Shown in pieces: positions 32,801 through 52,600 of a stretch of DNA of 64,000 nucleotides. Origin of the DNA: Epinephelus fuscoguttatus. Taxonomy: Eukaryota > Chordata > Actinopteri > Perciformes > Serranidae. How positions within the stretch are numbered: position 1 is the stretch's first letter; each line of letters starts with the position of its first letter. The notes beneath the pieces are model-generated. The model had not been told where the DNA came from and did no database searches. It was given only the letters and a program-made list of their open reading frames with translations. The translations under genes and the position numbers were made by a program. The stretch lies in the NCBI RefSeq assembly GCF_011397635.1, contig NC_064773.1, forward strand, positions 30,265,449-30,329,448. Direction: 5' to 3'.

Positions 32801-35800
32801 GCCCTTCCCCCCTGCTCCTCCTCCTCCGCTGGCCTGCTCAGCACTGCGAGCCGCCTGCCTCATCTGGACCTCGGCCTCCTTCTCCCTCTGCAGCTGGGCG
32901 TTCACCTCCTGCACCTGAGGGGAGGGACACCAACATGTTTGTAGGACATCATCGACTGACACGCATTCTCCTGGTGGTCTCTGCCGTCTATCTCCTCCGA
33001 AATGCCACAAAAAAATCTTTAAAAACAAAAGTGCCTTTTTACCTGCTTCTCCACGGCTGCCTTGCTGTCCTCTTTTGATCCTGATGCCAGGACCTCATTC
33101 AGGGACTGCAGACTGGAAACACACAAGCACCATAAAACACTATTACACATCTCCTCAGGGCTGTTTCCTGAGAGCATTGTAAGGCAGGGATGATCTCAGT
33201 TTATATAATGACAACAGGACTAGGATCATCTTAGATTTAATGTGCCCAAGAGCATTAAAATTCATCCAAACAACGATCCTGTAGTTGACTGTACCTCGTC
33301 AGCTCCAGACGATCACAGAGCTTCTCCACTTCCTCCATCATTTTCACGCTGTCAGCTTCATTGTCAGCAAAGTAATTCCAGTTCTGAGGAGTGAGGAAAG
33401 ACGTGGAGACAGAAAAACACTGATAAAAGCTCTATTACTGATGCAGCTCTCAAGTGTCAGAGGTACTTGAGGTTTGAGACTATCAAAGAGCTTGGATGAA
33501 GATGAACCTTGCAGGTAGTCCTGAGTTTCTGCCTCTCCTTCTTGATGGCCTTCTTCTGGATCTCCTTCTCTTTCTTGGCCTGCTGGGCTGCCTGCTTGGC
33601 CTCCTCTTCCTCTTTCTCCCTCGCCAAACGAGCTGCCTCCAGCTCAGCCTGCCGGGCCTGCAAAACACAGGAGACTGGCTGCTGAGTTTTTGCCGAACTG
33701 ACGACATCATTTCAAAAGCAAACTGAAGTCACCATAATCTCACCTCTGACCTATTCTTTTTAGGTGTATTTCTATTAGCTACATGTCCAAAAAAGATCAT
33801 ACAGGGTGAAATATTATATCGGCTACCTTGAGGTATCTCCATTTGTATGCTCTTCAGACACTTTTACATTACTTACAGCCTGTCAGGTATATCACAGTTA
33901 GAACCAGATCAACAGGGAATGTATTTACTACACTTTTACACACACAAGTTCACAACACACATCACATTGCAGTGACATCAAGAGGATCTTCGGCTTTTCA
34001 TTCCCAAAAGGGGCGTGGCCTAGACGTTTTGACCTCTTTACCGCGGCTCCACCCTCCCCACTACTGCACAGATGGCAGTGGCACTATCCTAGATATTCTG
34101 GCTCAACTGTTTTACAATATGAGTATACGTTCACACCAACAGCGACCAGAGTGGAAGTCATTCATTTTCAATGAGAGCACTGCGACTTGGGCGACCTGTT
34201 CGTCAGCCAAAGCGACCAGAGTGGGTCCGGGGGAGAGTTAAAACTCGTTTAACATTATGGTAATGAGCTCTGACGCAGTTCAGTGGCAACCAGTCGGAAT
34301 GCTGACGTGCTTCGATTAAGCGGGTCCCAGAGAACAAGCCATGTAACTTTGGATCCTACAGCACACTTGTTCCCACAGTGGATATCGAGAAGTTTATTAC
34401 TTGCGTTCTACCTACTCAGTCCTTTATAATGTGTCGCTGTTCGGTTACAGAGACCAAAATAAAAAGAATGAGGCTCCGCGTCGCAGAGGTAGTTGGTTGG
34501 TCTGGTGAGTTTTAAAGTGTGTAATGTTAGTAACAGAGGAGAGAACAGTAGGCTAATGTTGGGACGTAGCATGCAAGTCTCCCTTGCTTGGTTTGAATGG
34601 GATGACATACGTTTTCTGGTTTCATTGACCAAACATAACTTTCTGTAGGCCAACTATGAGCTTTTTGACTGGACAACAGCAACTACGCTGCTTTCAAGCC
34701 AGCAGTCCGCTTTGCGGCTCCTTTAAATTGACAAGCACGATCGAACATTCAATGATTCACGTGTTAAGCGACTAGAGCGACCAAAGCTGCCACAAATATT
34801 TTTGACAATCATGCTTCTTGGGCGTCCATGACAGACTTTACCTCTTTGGAAGCTTCTGGTGTGAACGTACAGTAAGTGGAGACGTCTTGTCCATGTTTAT
34901 ACACAGTCTATGGCGTGTGTCCACAGCCTTTCTTTTTCCTCTGTGCCATACAGCTCCTTTGTTCCAAAAATTATTAAAAACTGAACCACACTGTTGCACT
35001 TGGTGACATGTTCCTTCATTACAATGACACACACTGTAATTTATTTGACTCAGTCCCACATAAACCGTCCTGCTGCCCCAAATACTCAGTAGAACACCAA
35101 ATGTGGACGAATCCGCCGCTGAAAATAGTCCCCAACAAATAAACTACTTCCTCCTGTTTGGGTAACGTTTGCTAATAACTACAGTTTCAGGAAATTATTA
35201 AACCTTTTTTTTTAAATGAAATTATATACTTCTCACGCTACAGTGTGTCTTAGTTGACAGATGCCAACAACAGCACCGTCCATATGCCATGACCACAGCA
35301 AGAGCCTTTGAATTTGGAGACTTTTAAAATTTTATTTTGTCACCATCAGATTGAAAGGTAAAGATGGTGCTTACTGAGTTACCCACCACAGACATAGAGA
35401 ATGGTCATGATGTTGTGTTTAGAATGACTGTAAATGAGACTTACTCGCTCCTTCTCCTCCTGCTCTCTCTTCTTGGCTTCAGCTTTGGCCTTCTTCTCTG
35501 ACTCCTTCCTGGCTTTTTCTTCTTCTTTGAATTTCTTTATTCTAGGGTCACAGCTGTAGGCAGTATCTGCAGTGAGGCAATACAACGCATCAGTCTCACT
35601 GATATTCAGCAGGGGGTTCCTGGACCATGTACCATATTATAGACTGTTTCATAAAATGAACATTGTTTTTATTTCTACATATTTAACAGCCTAATGTATC
35701 TTTATGATATTTCTAATGGCAGTGTGTGCTGGCTCTGAGAGACTGTACCAACTAGTGTTCGTATTCTGTTCATCTCCTCCTTCTTCCTCTGAGCTCTGGA

Positions 35801-38800
35801 AGCTCGATTCTGCTTTTCAATCCATCTCCTCTCATCTCGGCTGCGACACAAACATGTCAGTCAGATACTGAAGTTACAGCAGTGGATCTGAAATGTGTTT
35901 CAGTACAATGGACTGCTGTCACACACACTAGCTTACCATTCAGCCTTTTCTTTTTCCTCTTCGTCCAGGTATGAGAATTCCCTCCACGAATCAAAGTTGT
36001 ACCTTTAACGGTGAGTGACATACACATTAAAACACTTTCTTCTCTACTTTGCTAAATGTTTTTTTTCTGTTCTGACACCAAATGATCACTCAAATTCTTC
36101 TAATCAAATTCATTTCTCACTAGGGAGCAGCAAAAAAACTCCCCCACTTACCAAAAAGAGTAAAAATTATCGACTTCCTCAAAAGAGGAGTCCATGGTTC
36201 CAAGTTTGGGCACGTGCTTTTTGGTAGACCATCTGGCGTTTCTCTCGAAAACTGGAGCAAACACCTCTGTAAAGTTTTCTTTGCCTTCGCTCTTTGAAGG
36301 CACGGTGTTGTCAAAGGTTGGATCGACACTGTCGAAGGCTCTCCTCTTCACAGGGTCAGACAGGATTTCTATAGCTGAGGTCCGAACGGTGACAGAGGAA
36401 ACGGTGACAGTCAGTTCAGGGCCCTCCAGCAATAACACGTTACTGCTGATATGAATACGAGACAGTGTTATATACCTTTAGTTATACAGGTGAAGTAGTC
36501 GTTGTCTCCCTCTACAATCTGCTCTCCTGCAGCTTTCCTCTTGTCAGGATGGTGCTTCAACACAATCAATTTGTCTGTCGAGAAACGGCAGAGAGCGTGA
36601 TCACAACAAGTCATTTCCACCAACTAGAGAAATGAATCATAGAGGAATAGTTCATGTTTTTTTTTTAAATGGGGTTGTAAGAGTTCTTATTAGAGGTAGA
36701 CCGATAGTGGATTTTTATAGGCTGATAAAAGGAAAGAACTAAATACCAAAATAAATATAGAAATCTGGAAATGAGCATCAAACTAGCTGTAAAAAAAAAA
36801 ATCTAGATGGGAGTGACTTCTATTATTTGAGCAATTTCTTTTCATCAAAGTCAACCTGAGATTCTCAGAGTACATAATGGCATTACCTTGACTTCATGTA
36901 TGGAGCCTCCATGAAAAACAGTATTGGAGAAAGGCAGTATTTTCATTACATGTTTTTGAAATATGCATTTTAATTACTTTGAAGTATTTTGTAATTGGTA
37001 TTTGACAGTGCTGGGGGGAAAAAGGAAAAAAAAAAAAAAAAAATCGCATGTAATTTTACACAACATGCTTTGAAGTTGAATAATTTTGGATTTTCAAAAT
37101 ATTTAAAATATGTTCTCTATGATTCATTAAACATAAAAAAAAAAACAAGATCAAAACCTAGTATATAAGTAGTAGGAAAGTTTTAAGCAGCGTGTCACAA
37201 AGCTTGTGCAATCATGTTTTCATCATCTTAGAAATATTTCTAAAATACTACCCAGTTTCATTTTTAAAAAACACAGACACTTTTACACGCCTTCATCTCC
37301 TCACGCCTGTTTTACTGCAACAGCCTTGTGTCTTGCCTGAATCAAAGATCTATTATTCGACTCCAGACTGAACAAAATTCAGCTGCCAGGATTTTAACCA
37401 GAACCAAGATATGTGATAACATCACTCCAATTTTAGCCTCTTCACACTGGCTTCTCTTCATGGTCTCTCCCAGCTTAATATCACTGATCTCTTAGTACCT
37501 GACACACCAGAACGCACTTTGAGGTCCTCAGGCAGAGGTCTTTTGTCTGTTCCAGAGGTCTAGCTGAAAACTAGAGGGGACAGAGTGTTTGCTGTCAGGG
37601 CCCCGAGGCTCTGAAACAATCTGCCCGAGGAAATCAGGTCGGCCGAGTCAGTGATCTCTTTTAAGTCCCTTCTAAAAACAGTTTTATCGGAGAGTCTTTC
37701 CTCATTTTACTTGAGTTTTGAGTTAATTTAAACTATGAGGTCTTTTAAAAGTTGTTAATTTCATGTCTTCTCTACTTTAACTATTGACATGTAAAGCACT
37801 TTGTGACTCTGTTTTCTTTATCAATAAAGATTATTATTATATAACTGGACCATGTCCGACTTCATCCCGACTTGCTCTTACGTAGTACAAAAGTGGACGG
37901 CGATAAAACCGCGAGAGCGAGGCGGCCGCAGTTTTTAGAGTCAGGAGCTGCAGTTGCTCTCCACAGACTGCACCGCGTGGCTCTCACCTGATCTAACAGC
38001 TGATTGGTTCAGATGTCGACTCAACGATATGATGTTTTAGATAAACTACTCATTTGTGTGAATTTTTAGAGATTAAGATTGTATTTGTCTGATTTGAAGG
38101 TTTATTGTGTGAACAGAAAACATGTTGTGTGACTGATGGTGAAGTTTAGTCACCAGAGACTAAATAGGCCTACATTCATCATAAACAACACAGTGTCTAC
38201 TGTACTATATTAATATTGGATGGTTTAATCATTGAAGTATTTAGCAACACAGAGACTTGTGGTCAGTGGGATGTGAGGACTCTTAAAATAACATCAGATG
38301 TGAAGCCCTGACTGTATCTGACTGAGCCTTAATGAAAGCTGTTGTCTTGTATTTTTTTTTCCTCTGAAAATATTAACCTTATACTCAAGCACTGTTTATT
38401 CAGCCTGTGTAGTTGAGGGGACAGGTCAAACTGATATGATGCTGATTTACAGGAGAATTCATGTCAAATGGAGGATAAACCATGAACATAAACTACAGAT
38501 CACCTGTAAAGCATTTTAATAAATTAATCCATCATAATTAAAACAACTGGAGACTGAGAACAAAGAAAAAGACTTTTCCCCCTTTTCCCTTGAAAAAAAA
38601 TCAGAACTAACCCTTTAAGAGCAGGAGGAAGAAATATACTCACGGGCGGCTTTGATCTGTTTCTGTGTGGCTTTGTATCTCAAGTGTGGGAGCCCGAGGA
38701 CAGCATAGTGATCTTGATTCTGACAAACAAATAAGTAAAGAGTTCAAATAACAAGCTGATGTTCACAACCATATATTAGATTTTTAGAAGTCTTTAAATA

Positions 38801-41255
38801 AACTCTACTAAATATGAAGGATTACTTCAACTACTGCGAACATATGTGTCCAGCTCAAGAAATACATATACTGAATAAATATCACAAAAAAGTGGTACAA
38901 GACTTTTGGGCTGCAACTAATGATTATTTTCATGATTTATTATTTAAATTTTTTGGTCTATAGAATGTCAGGAAATAGCAAGAAATATCCACCACAGTCT
39001 CCCAGAGCCGACTGTGTCCCCTTCAGATGCCTTCAATCCAACCATCAGTTCAGAACCCACTAACAAAATCCTCACATTTGAGAAGCTGGAACCACAGAAT
39101 GGCGCTATTTTTGTTTTTAAAAAATGACTTAAGTGATAAACAAATAAATTATAACAGTTGATAAATTTTCTGTCAATCACCAAATTGATTAATCATGTCA
39201 GCTCTACATGCAGGCATCCAAACAGCTTACAGTCTAAGATAATATTCTGATCTGATACCTTCCAGTCTTTGGGGTCAAGTGTTCGGAGCATCGGGTACTC
39301 CTCCAGCTGAAACTCCTCATCCTCTGACTCCTCTGAGGACTCCTCTTCCTCCTCCAGCTCCTGGAAGGAGGCAGATGGATTCCTGTTCCTCCTCTTCACG
39401 TAGGCCTCAAACCATCGACCTACAGGCTCAACCTGGATCTGCACAGATGCTGAGAGGAGACAGAGAGGTGAGAAGTTCTGCAATTCTGATATTAATATGG
39501 GACTGTTTTTTAGATAAATACATAAGGATCCCTTAAAAAGACAGTTCCCCCCAAAATCAAAAACATATATTTTTCCTCTTCATGTAGTGCTATTTATTGA
39601 ACTACACCCACTAACTGTATCCCCATTCAGAAGGAAGCTTGCATCTACTGCTAGTTAACTTAGCACCAATGAGCTAGCTGATGTCACATCTCAGCCAAGG
39701 AGGACACCATCAATAGCCATGTTTCCATCAGCCTGTTTAGATGCGCGTCTAGAAGTATCGCATCGGAAAATTATGATGGAAACGCCAAAATTCGAATAAA
39801 AATCCCCTGATTCGCACAAACTAAAATACGCTTGCTTTAGCCGGGTTTTGGTTGATTTGAAAAAATATTGATTCGCAAAACGGGGGATGGAAACAGTTAT
39901 GTTTGAATTAAGTCTGACATCGCAGCGCACCTCTCTCCATGGTGATATCCACACTCCGGGTCAGGAAGGCAGTAATGCATTTACAAGCTGGTTGCCAACC
40001 GCCAGAAAACGTAGAAGAAGAATACGAGACTTGTTTTGTTTCTGGTTCTGCGGAAAACTTGCGCGAGTTCGTAGTTTTCACCAAAGTCCGTACATTTCAT
40101 GGAAACACACAGGATTCGTATTTGTTTTAATGCGCATTTCCCAATGATTCGAATCACTTTTGGATGGAAACATAGCTAATGTTTACAGCTCGCGTTGTCA
40201 CAAGCATGAGCCTCCATGGGCAGATGCACGCTTCCTTCTGCACCGTGACACGGTTGGTGGGTGTGGCTTAGTAGAAAGAAAATAGTTCCTACATGAAACT
40301 GTTCACAGCAAGGTCTTAGATTATCTTGAGTAACTGAGTCGTGATTTCTGGAAAGAGACACTGGTGTAGAGTTTTTCAAATGTATTTTCTTGGCACTCCG
40401 AGCGGCACAAGCAGAGTCACATTTAGTTCCATTATACTGAAAAGAGGGCAGACATCTCTATGGCTGATATCTCCAACACTCTGCAACTCACACCAAAACA
40501 ATCTAGACTGGTAAATAGCACTACAGGTAAGAGGAAAAATCTATCCCTTTAATTTTGTCATTTAAAGAATTGAGACTGAGATACGTATTGAGTGAGACAT
40601 TTCACAGTTGAAATATAAAACCAATATGTACTATATTTTCAGAAAATATGATTGTATCTCCATTTCCAAGTAAAAGCACCTTGCTGAATTTACACTGTAA
40701 AGTGTCACTGTGGAGTTGAACGTTTAATTCTTCCTTATAAAGGAAAAACTACAGTTATTTTTGTCCTCACTGAAAATGGTGTCAGGTGAGACTATCTGAA
40801 GGTACAACAACAGGTGTCCAGACATTATGTAACAGACCGGTAGTTAATGGCTGACATGCAGACACATAAAAGTAGGCGAAATGTTAAACAAGTGAAAGTG
40901 TGTTAAATATCAAGAGCTGCCAAGTAGCAAGTGTTCAGCTAATGCCAAGTGCTCCCCTGAGTGGGCAGCAGCTCGGTTACATTATGAAACACAGAAAATT
41001 AAACCCTTGGAATAAACCGATAAACAACACAAGTTAATAACAATAAAGGGACTCTTACAATCTCTCTATTAGCTGACAATTTAGCTAAGTCCTTACTGTC
41101 TGCTTTTTAGCTGCGTGCTAACCAGTATAGCAACAGTCTTCAGATATATAACATTGGTAGCTTAGCTAGCTACATTCCTGTAGCCGCCTTCACTGCTTAC
41201 CGGCAGCGGCTGCAAAGACAACCGTCTCGTCGCCGTCCAGCGCTTCTAACAACAT
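29822..41255 (-). CDS. dnajc2: DnaJ homolog subfamily C member 2 (MPP11/ZRF1/zuotin)
   Basis: J protein of the ribosome-associated complex: with HSPA14 it stimulates Hsp70 on nascent chains, and in the nucleus ZRF1 binds ubiquitinated H2A. Coding exons in transcript order: 41255-41201, 39449-39259, 38719-38644, 36574-36476, 36374-36152, 36002-35937, 35840-35749, 35566-35445, 33657-33508, 33383-33295, 33112-33043, 32914-32733, 32360-32260, 31292-31182, 30211-30051, 29890-29822. The frame closes at 618 aa (human 621). The HPD catalytic triplet is at 116-118. A highly charged Lys/Glu/Ala helix rich in coiled-coil character spans the exons at 35,566-33,508. SANT1 starts at W450 (WNEEDLQLL), SANT2 at W553 (WTTEEQKLL). 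The exon ending at 33,508 uses an unusual donor (AAG/GTTCAT). Head to head with psmc2, tail to tail with pmpcb. Confidence 0.97.
30339..31075 (+). mobile_element. PIF/Harbinger-like remnant with Myb/SANT-like domain
   Basis: Within a dnajc2 intron, opposite to the gene. The left end has ACGTTCACATGCACA, the type of end seen on fish Harbinger-like repeats. Between 30,630 and 30,904 the plus strand encodes a decayed trihelix Myb/SANT-like domain: [12 protein letters not shown] and [19 protein letters not shown], then PHFHIL, a pattern common in the DNA-binding partner protein of PIF/Harbinger transposons. The N-terminal part is in another frame, so the copy is a pseudogene. Limits are approximate. 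Confidence 0.55.
32451..32583 (-). mobile_element. Truncated tRNA-derived SINE, copy 4
   Basis: Only the tail half of the family at 735/4,531/11,401 remains (from the ACTGCTTATCCTATTAAGGG tail to CACAGGGCTGACAT); the tRNA-like head is missing. 5' truncation of this kind is typical of target-primed retrotransposition. Confidence 0.8.
34126..34871. mobile_element. TIR DNA transposon in dnajc2 intron
   Basis: Ends with complementary tips: TACGTTCACACCA at the left, TGGTGTGAACGTA at the right. Internal AGCGACCAGAGTGG repeats twice near the left end and AGCGACTAGAGCGACC occurs near the right end. No transposase frame. Superfamily unassigned. Confidence 0.72.
37255..37845 (+). mobile_element. Degenerate L2-type LINE 3' end
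   Basis: With stop codons and frameshifts, the plus strand encodes the C-terminal end of a LINE reverse transcriptase: [18 protein letters not shown], then [19 protein letters not shown], then [10 protein letters not shown]. It ends in the AAAGCACTTTGTGACTCTG 3' tail and an AATAAA-like stretch with ATT repeats. It sits in a dnajc2 intron, antisense to the gene. Confidence 0.8.
39533..40552. mobile_element. TTAA-flanked MITE interrupted by a second MITE
   Basis: Left end TTAA then AAAGACAGTTCCCCCC with TTTTTCCTCTT and GTAGTGCTATTTA inside; right end TAAATAGCACTAC, AAGAGGAAAAA and CTATCCC then TTAA. The same element without the insertion occurs at 52,419-52,809, sharing the CAGACATCTCTA and CTCCAACACTCTGCAACTCA blocks. 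Lies in dnajc2 intron 1. Confidence 0.78.
39714..40178. mobile_element. Nested TIR MITE
   Basis: Inserted into the preceding element. The terminal inverted repeats are TAGCCATGTTTCCATC and GGATGGAAACATAGCTA. The ends start with TA, compatible with a Tc1/mariner-type TA target. The interior holds more inverted blocks around TTCGAAT/ATTCGAA-type motifs. The short open frames inside are not genes. Confidence 0.75.
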
Positions 41256-41743
41256 CTTAGAAGATTGGGCTACACGAACATTCGGGTGCCGAAATTATCA
41301 AGTGAAAGCTTTCTCAAGTGCTGAAGTTTTTTGTGGCCCGCTCATTAACACACCACATGGGCCTCCCTGTCCAAGTGCCGACCAAAAACGAGCTGCGCTG
41401 TCACGCTGTTAACGCCTCCGTGTTGTGACTATGGTTCCTCACTATTGCAGTTCCGCAAAAAGCGTATCGTGAAGCAGCGCCTTTTCGCTGAAAACCCCCT
41501 GATATTAATTAGAAGTGTATCAACTTAAACAAATGTTTATGGTTAAGACTTTTTATTATATGAGTATTGTTTATCTGGCAAAATATTTTTTTATTGGTGG
41601 TACATCCTCAATAAACGTCCGACCTGTATTTCCGGTGACTGGCCGAAAGCGGCGGAAACGCAAAGCTGCTGTGTAATTGTACAGTTTAGCTACCGCAGCA
41701 GCTCGGTCTTTTTTGTCAGAAACAGTTTACTCCCACATTAAAA
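41256..41743. promoter_or_regulatory. Bidirectional dnajc2/psmc2 promoter
   Basis: Only 488 bp separate the two start codons, which point away from each other. The psmc2-proximal part is GC-rich (ATTTCCGGTGACTGGCCGAA at about 41,629) and holds an ETS-type CCGGAAA on the minus strand; an ATTGG (inverted CCAAT box) lies at 41,593-41,597. No TATA box is placed for either gene. Shared housekeeping promoters of this layout are common in vertebrates; the sharing here is inferred from geometry. Confidence 0.65.
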
Positions 41744-48728
<6,985 letters not shown>

Positions 48729-48852
48729 GAGTGTGTGTGTGTGTGTGTGTTTGAGAGAGAGAGAAGTTCCAGTTTGGCTTTTTACTCTCAGAAGAAGCAG
48801 AGAACGGAGTCAAAAAATATTGTCCTTTTGTTGTCATTCTTGTTCACTTAAA

Positions 48853-48858
48853 AATAAA
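48853..48858 (+). terminator. Poly(A) signal of psmc2
   Basis: AATAAA, 125 nt beyond the psmc2 stop codon. Confidence 0.85.
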
Positions 48859-48859
48859 G

Positions 48860-48865
48860 TTTATT
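48860..48865 (-). terminator. Candidate poly(A) signal of slc26a5
   Basis: AATAAA on the minus strand, one base from the psmc2 signal, about 770 nt beyond the slc26a5 stop. I see no other minus-strand AATAAA between it and the stop codon, so it is the first available signal. Confidence 0.6.
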
Positions 48866-49638
48866 CCAAATTTAAGTCTCAGGGATTTATAAAATGTTGT
48901 AAAATAACCAAACAGTAACTTTAAAGGCATCTTTTCCAGCACATCCATATATATATGTATTTTTTTAACACAGTAAAACACTGGTTATGCTGAGGTGTAC
49001 AATATGACACGTGTTGCACTCAGAAAGCAATGTACTGTAACAACAAACTTGATACTGCAAGTTGACCAATGATAGTGTTTCTGCTAGTTTAAATACACAA
49101 ACACACAAATACAGCTGAAAATAGAATACTCAAATTCATCAGGACACAACTTCTCAGTAACCATAAATATGATACCAGCATGATGATGAGAGGCAGCTTC
49201 TGGTCAGTCTCCAAGTTACCACTACATATTGGAAATCAGTCTAACAGACAGTTGGACAGCAGCAGCTTACTTTAAAATGTACTTCTCCCAGCAGAGCAGT
49301 GAAAACTTTAACAACTATGAAACTTCAAAGTGCACTTCTAAACAGTCCCCTCTGGAGAGGACGTGGAGGAATAAAGCTGTAGGAATGTCAGCTGGAATCT
49401 CAATATGAATGTCTGATAAACTAAAAGTCTCATAACGGCCCTGTATCTCAGTGCTCTGGGCACGTTCAAGTTAACAAGTTTGTCAGACTCCTGTGAACTA
49501 AAATCCTCCACATGTGATACAAACACTCTTCTATTCAGTGTAAATGATTGCTCAGTTCATCCCTATTGTGATGCCAGAACATTTGAAGTTCATCACCCCT
49601 ACAGTTGGGTGCAGGACCTCTCAAATCGGCTGCACACA

Positions 49639-52600
49639 TCAGGACCCTGCTGCTGTGATTTGTCCTTGGTTACAGGTGTCGTCCACCTGTCTGGTTGTTC
49701 CATTGGTTAGAGCAGCTGATGGGCTGGGTTTTGAGTGTTGGCAGTGCAGTACAGCATCATGGACGGTGGGGAACACCATCTCTGGAGTCACGTCCCCGGT
49801 GAAAAACTGTAGGGTGTCCAGCTCGGATAGTAGGTTCCCTTGTAGATCAAACAGAGATACAGGATCAGACCAGATGCAAACTGTGCTCTCATACTACAAT
49901 ATTCAGGTGGAGCTAGGAAACTGATCACAGCAGCACACCAGTAAAGACTGTAAAAAATTAAGCTTGACCAGATTACTCACCTCACAAAACGTTTGGCTAC
50001 TTTTAGTAAAAAAGAATCTCAAACAGTTTAACTTTATTCACTCCGCTAGGATGGCAGCATCCTCAGCTGACATTACTTTCGTTGAGAGACTGTAGCAGCT
50101 GAGTTTTAAAGCTAGAGTGAAGATACTGAGACCTTTGGCTTTACCATGTCTTACTAACTTGTCAGTAAAGGGGTTAAACAATGTTCCAAATCCAGGCTAA
50201 ATTTTGGTGAGGGGGAAACTGTAATTGCCAATTTTACAGGGTCTTTCCTCATACCTTGAGGTATCTGAATGAAAATGGGTTTTAGGCTCACAAGTCTCCT
50301 GTTAATGGCAAAAACCATGCAATTGTGTGCAATTGTGTTATTTTCACCTATTCTTACAAATGGTGTAACAAAATATTTCTGCATGCTGGGGTGCCTAAAC
50401 AGTCCTGGGATTGCATAAATTAGGACGATTATGACTGGAAAGCTGAGACTTCTAGATCCAATGAGGCCAATTTGATTCATGTGCAATAATGTTACCAGCT
50501 ATTTCACTGTAGTGAGACCACTTTTTTTGAACACATCTCACTGTATAAAATGACCTATTGTGACCTCCAGGATAATCACAGCCTCATGAAAGTTTACAAC
50601 CACAAACCAGAGACCTCAGGCATTCAGAAGATGGATGGCTTTTATGGGTATATTGACAATAAGGGGTTTCCCAGTGGTCTCGCATGACCAGCCTCCCTTA
50701 CTTCGGAATGGGAGTCTGGGGACATTCGTCTTTCATTTTGTAATAGAAATGGGCGGGGATATCCAGACCATGTGACGGTGTTGCTATAGGTATGGCACAC
50801 GTGTTACATGTAACAGAGACGTTGCAGCTCTGCAATATAGCTGACTCAAATGAAATCATATCCATTTTAATCTCTTCTTGTGATGCACTGAACACTTTCT
50901 TTTCTGTTGTATTACGGACAACAATTCGGGGAACAGCAATTCCGGCGTAGGCGGGTGTAAGGCAAAGCTAATCAGGCGTTGGTCAAGGAAGTTCGGGAGT
51001 ACACGGATATGGATCCAATCACATTACTGCCGCTGGGAGCCAGCGTTAGTTCTATTACAACTTTTCTATGGGAATGTCCACAGACGACAGAGTCAGCCAG
51101 CGTGCTGACGTCATTGGCGTCTGTGTAAGAGACTAGTTTCTCAGCAGTTTACAAAACAAAAGTGCTCGCCATTCAATCACAGAAAAATGCAATTCTTACA
51201 GAAATCTTAAAAAGTTTTGATACCTAATCACAGCGTGGATTTTTTGGAGGGATTTCTGACCATTTTTTTTATTATTCTTAGTGATAAAAAAATTGTTATA
51301 TTTTGCAACAAATCTATGTAACAAATGTTATCAACCCAAAAATTGTAACAAAAAAAAAAAGAGAGACATGATTTAGCCATCATACTGCAATGACTACAAT
51401 TGACTTTGCAGATAGAGATGAAGCACAAGTTAGAGAATGAATGTGTTTCCACATCAGAGTAATATGTTAAATCTGAGTGAGGCATTTTAACTAGGTTCTT
51501 CTTAATAATACAACAGTAGCCAAGTTAGGGACCGTTCATTATTTTTAAGAGGGGAGAGGGTGGAGCAAAATGAGCACATTTTTTTAAGCACTGGGAAGGG
51601 TGTTTTTGATTTGGCTTAGAGGAGGAAATTCAACTTTAAATGGCTGTTTTTTATTTATTTATCATCCGAACCCTAAACCAACAAGTGAGTTTGAAAGGCA
51701 TGATGTCTTTAAATATTACCAAAATTACACAATTTCTCATAGCCAGAAAATAGGGGAAAATAAGAAACTATCATCTGGTTTTCAAGTATCCAAGGGTCTT
51801 TAAGCACATCGTGTGCGATGAACGCTTAAATAAAGAAACATAATCAATTCTGAGCTCAAAAATAGTGATATTGTATCAAAATCATGTTATTCTTTTCATT
51901 TTCAACTTTTCACTTTTGATTATTAAAGGGTAGACCTCAGTTTTCAAATCTAATAACGGCTGTCATGCGAAGTTACTGACACTCTGGCCGCTGCTGCCAC
52001 TCTTGTGTGTGTTACGATTTATTGGGGAACCATAATATGCACATGTTGGTAATGCTGGCTGTGTGTGCACTGTGGTCACTGTGAGGCTCAAGGAAAAATA
52101 TCTGTAACTCAGGGGAGGGTCAAGATAAAAAAAATTAAGTGTTTTCATATTTCAACATTCAATAACTGACAGTAAAATTTAATGTATCTCCCTGGACTGA
52201 AGTTCTGCTTTAAACAAATACAGAGATGAATGATTACTTACTGCTACAGCCGGCTATGACCACCCGAACATCCACAGCTGCGTATTCCTTAATAACCTGC
52301 AGAGACAAATGCTGACTTACTCACTGAGGTAAAATCCCAAACACCAGTGTTTCTTCTGCAACACACATTTTCCCACAAGCATTCCTGAACTGACACAACA
52401 GCAACACAGGAATGAAACTTAAGGGACAGTTCATCAAAAATACATACATTACCAAACTTCACCCGGCAACCGTATCATCGCACAGAAGGAAGCGTGCAGT
52501 TCAATAGAAAGAAACTTGTTCTTACATGAAACTGCTCACAACAAGCTCTGTGGATTATTTTGAGTAACCAGGTCATGGTTTCTGGACAGAGACATTGCTG

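Noticed and set aside
33483..33710. Arg-rich open frame on the minus strand
   Set aside because: It is a shifted-frame shadow of the Lys/Glu-rich dnajc2 exon at 33,508-33,657.
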